Below, piece by piece: positions 63,078-64,000 of a stretch of 64,000 nt of DNA. This DNA comes from Pseudomonas sp. FP2309. GTDB taxonomy: Bacteria > Pseudomonadota > Gammaproteobacteria > Pseudomonadales > Pseudomonadaceae. The stretch lies in NCBI RefSeq assembly GCF_030687575.1, contig NZ_CP117439.1:2595501-2659500 (forward strand). The letters are read 5' to 3'. Made by a program: the position numbers and the translations under genes. Below the pieces are notes generated by a model. That model was not told where the DNA came from. It ran no database searches and saw nothing but the letters and a program-made list of their open reading frames with translations. The first letter of the stretch is position 1; each line of letters starts with the position of its first letter.

Positions 63078-64000
63078 ATGAATGGCCTTGGGCGTAAGCA
63101 GGACGAGGATTGCTCCATAGAAGAGCAGGTGCGGACTGACCGTCTGCACCAGCTGTTTCGGCAGTCATTTACCGCCATTTTCGGCAGTTATCTGGCGGCC
63201 GCGATGCTGTGCTGGCTGTGCTGGGATCGCTTTGACCATTCAGTCATGGTGGCCTGGCTGGCGCTGCTGGGCCTGTCGGCGCTGTTGCGGGTCAAGATGT
63301 TCATGGACTGGTTCCGCTGCCCCAACAGTGAGCGTACCCCCTCCCGCTGGGAGCGCCGTTATTGGTGGACCCTGACGCTCTCCGCAGGGATCTGGGGCGC
63401 GGGTGCGCTGGCGCTGATGCCGCCGGATGATCGTTTGTCCCAGGTGCTGGTGATCTTGTTCACCGTGGGCATGTCGGTGAGTGCGGTGTCGTGTTATTCG
63501 GCCTATCGCTACATGACGCTGGCGTCCATCGGCCTGGTGTTGCTGCCGTGCACGGTGTGGCTGCTGTTTCAGCCGTCAGCAATGCAGCTAGGCGTGGCGA
63601 TTGCGGTGTTGGTGTTCAGCACGTTCGTGGTCAGCGCCACCCGTAAATTGTCCGATGCCCTGGAAAAGGCCTTTCGCCTGACCCGGCAAATGGAGCGCGC
63701 CCACCACATTTCCAACCTGGCCGCACAAACCGATGAACTGACCGGTTTGATGAATCGACGGGCGTTTTTCGAGCGTGCCCACCTGCTGTACGCGCAATGC
63801 CGGCATCATCAGCAACCCCTGTGCGCCTTGATGCTGGACATGGATCATTTCAAGCAGATCAACGACACCTACGGCCATCAGGCTGGCGATCAGGTATTGC
63901 GCCAGATTGGCGGAGTGATCAACGCGTCGTTTCGCAAGGCCGATGTCTACGGTCGCTTGGGTGGAGAGGAGTTTGCGGTGCTGCTGCCGGACACCTCGCT
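63078..64000 (+). CDS. Membrane-bound GGDEF diguanylate cyclase (3'-partial)
   Basis: The frame from ATG 63078 runs off the end of the window, giving 307 codons. About six TM helices lie in residues 35-200, then a short linker helix and a GGDEF domain: TDELTGLMNRRAFF, LDMDHFKQINDTYGHQAGDQVL and the active-site loop GRLGGEEF. The GGEEF form is catalytically competent, so it should make c-di-GMP; an RxxD inhibitory site is not seen in the visible part. The membrane region may sense a signal, but none is identifiable. No ribosome site is strong, so the start could be different. Confidence 0.85.
   Translation, partial: MNGLGRKQDEDCSIEEQVRTDRLHQLFRQSFTAIFGSYLAAAMLCWLCWDRFDHSVMVAWLALLGLSALLRVKMFMDWFRCPNSERTPSRWERRYWWTLTLSAGIWGAGALALMPPDDRLSQVLVILFTVGMSVSAVSCYSAYRYMTLASIGLVLLPCTVWLLFQPSAMQLGVAIAVLVFSTFVVSATRKLSDALEKAFRLTRQMERAHHISNLAAQTDELTGLMNRRAFFERAHLLYAQCRHHQQPLCALMLDMDHFKQINDTYGHQAGDQVLRQIGGVINASFRKADVYGRLGGEEFAVLLPDTS

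Overview
The window looks like a chromosomal segment of a Pseudomonas from the P. fluorescens complex. It is GC-rich and densely coded, with several genus-typical small families (DUF1652, DUF2790, DUF3203, DUF3455, DUF6124/DUF3077-like). It carries the mannitol/arabitol operon in the P. fluorescens gene order, a MuxABC-OpmB-type efflux operon and a GlgE-type glucan operon. I saw no rRNA, tRNA, CRISPR array, phage or transposase gene.

Layout. 1-4.8 kb: the end of an unknown surface-like protein, a pertactin-type autotransporter, a small hypothetical and a DUF1345 membrane protein. 4.8-11.2 kb: an RND pump and its adaptor, divergent from a two-component system. 11.2-13.0 kb: an ECF sigma/anti-sigma pair with a secreted DUF3455 protein. 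13.2-16.6 kb: a sulfur block (TSUP transporter, SfnB/SfnC-like oxidoreductase, dimethylsulfone monooxygenase SfnG) whose divergent gap has sigma-54-type sites in both directions. 16.6-18.9 kb: a methionine aminopeptidase coupled to a ParD-like protein, then a short threonine dehydratase behind what looks like a complete isoleucine attenuator with its own leader peptide. 19-20 kb: small Pseudomonas families.

20.2-32.8 kb: the mtl locus, mtlEFGKDYZ plus mtlR. Between mtlR and mtlE lies an accessory island. It holds a palindromic MITE-like repeat, a small gene under a C4-antisense-like structured leader RNA, a type VI PAAR/Pyocin_S/nuclease effector with its immunity gene, and the decayed remnant of a second immunity gene. 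32.9-39.9 kb: a glycosyltransferase and a giant 1842-residue toxin/effector candidate. That protein has an internal duplication, dermonecrotic-toxin-like middle modules, two C80/CPD-like Cys-His segments and a CNF/CheD-like Cys-His tail. A near-consensus Hrp box precedes it and its N-terminus resembles a type III secretion signal. I consider it the best candidate for an undescribed system here.

40-50 kb: thiol peroxidase, the mux operon with every junction an ATGA overlap, and a decayed EAL-domain gene. 50-55 kb: an SDR, a MocR-type regulator, an orphan CcoG, DUF3203, MgtC and a 58-residue proline-rich ORF. 55.2-63 kb: glgE, treS-maltokinase fusion and glgB, which together convert trehalose through maltose-1-phosphate to branched glucan. 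The window ends inside a membrane diguanylate cyclase gene.
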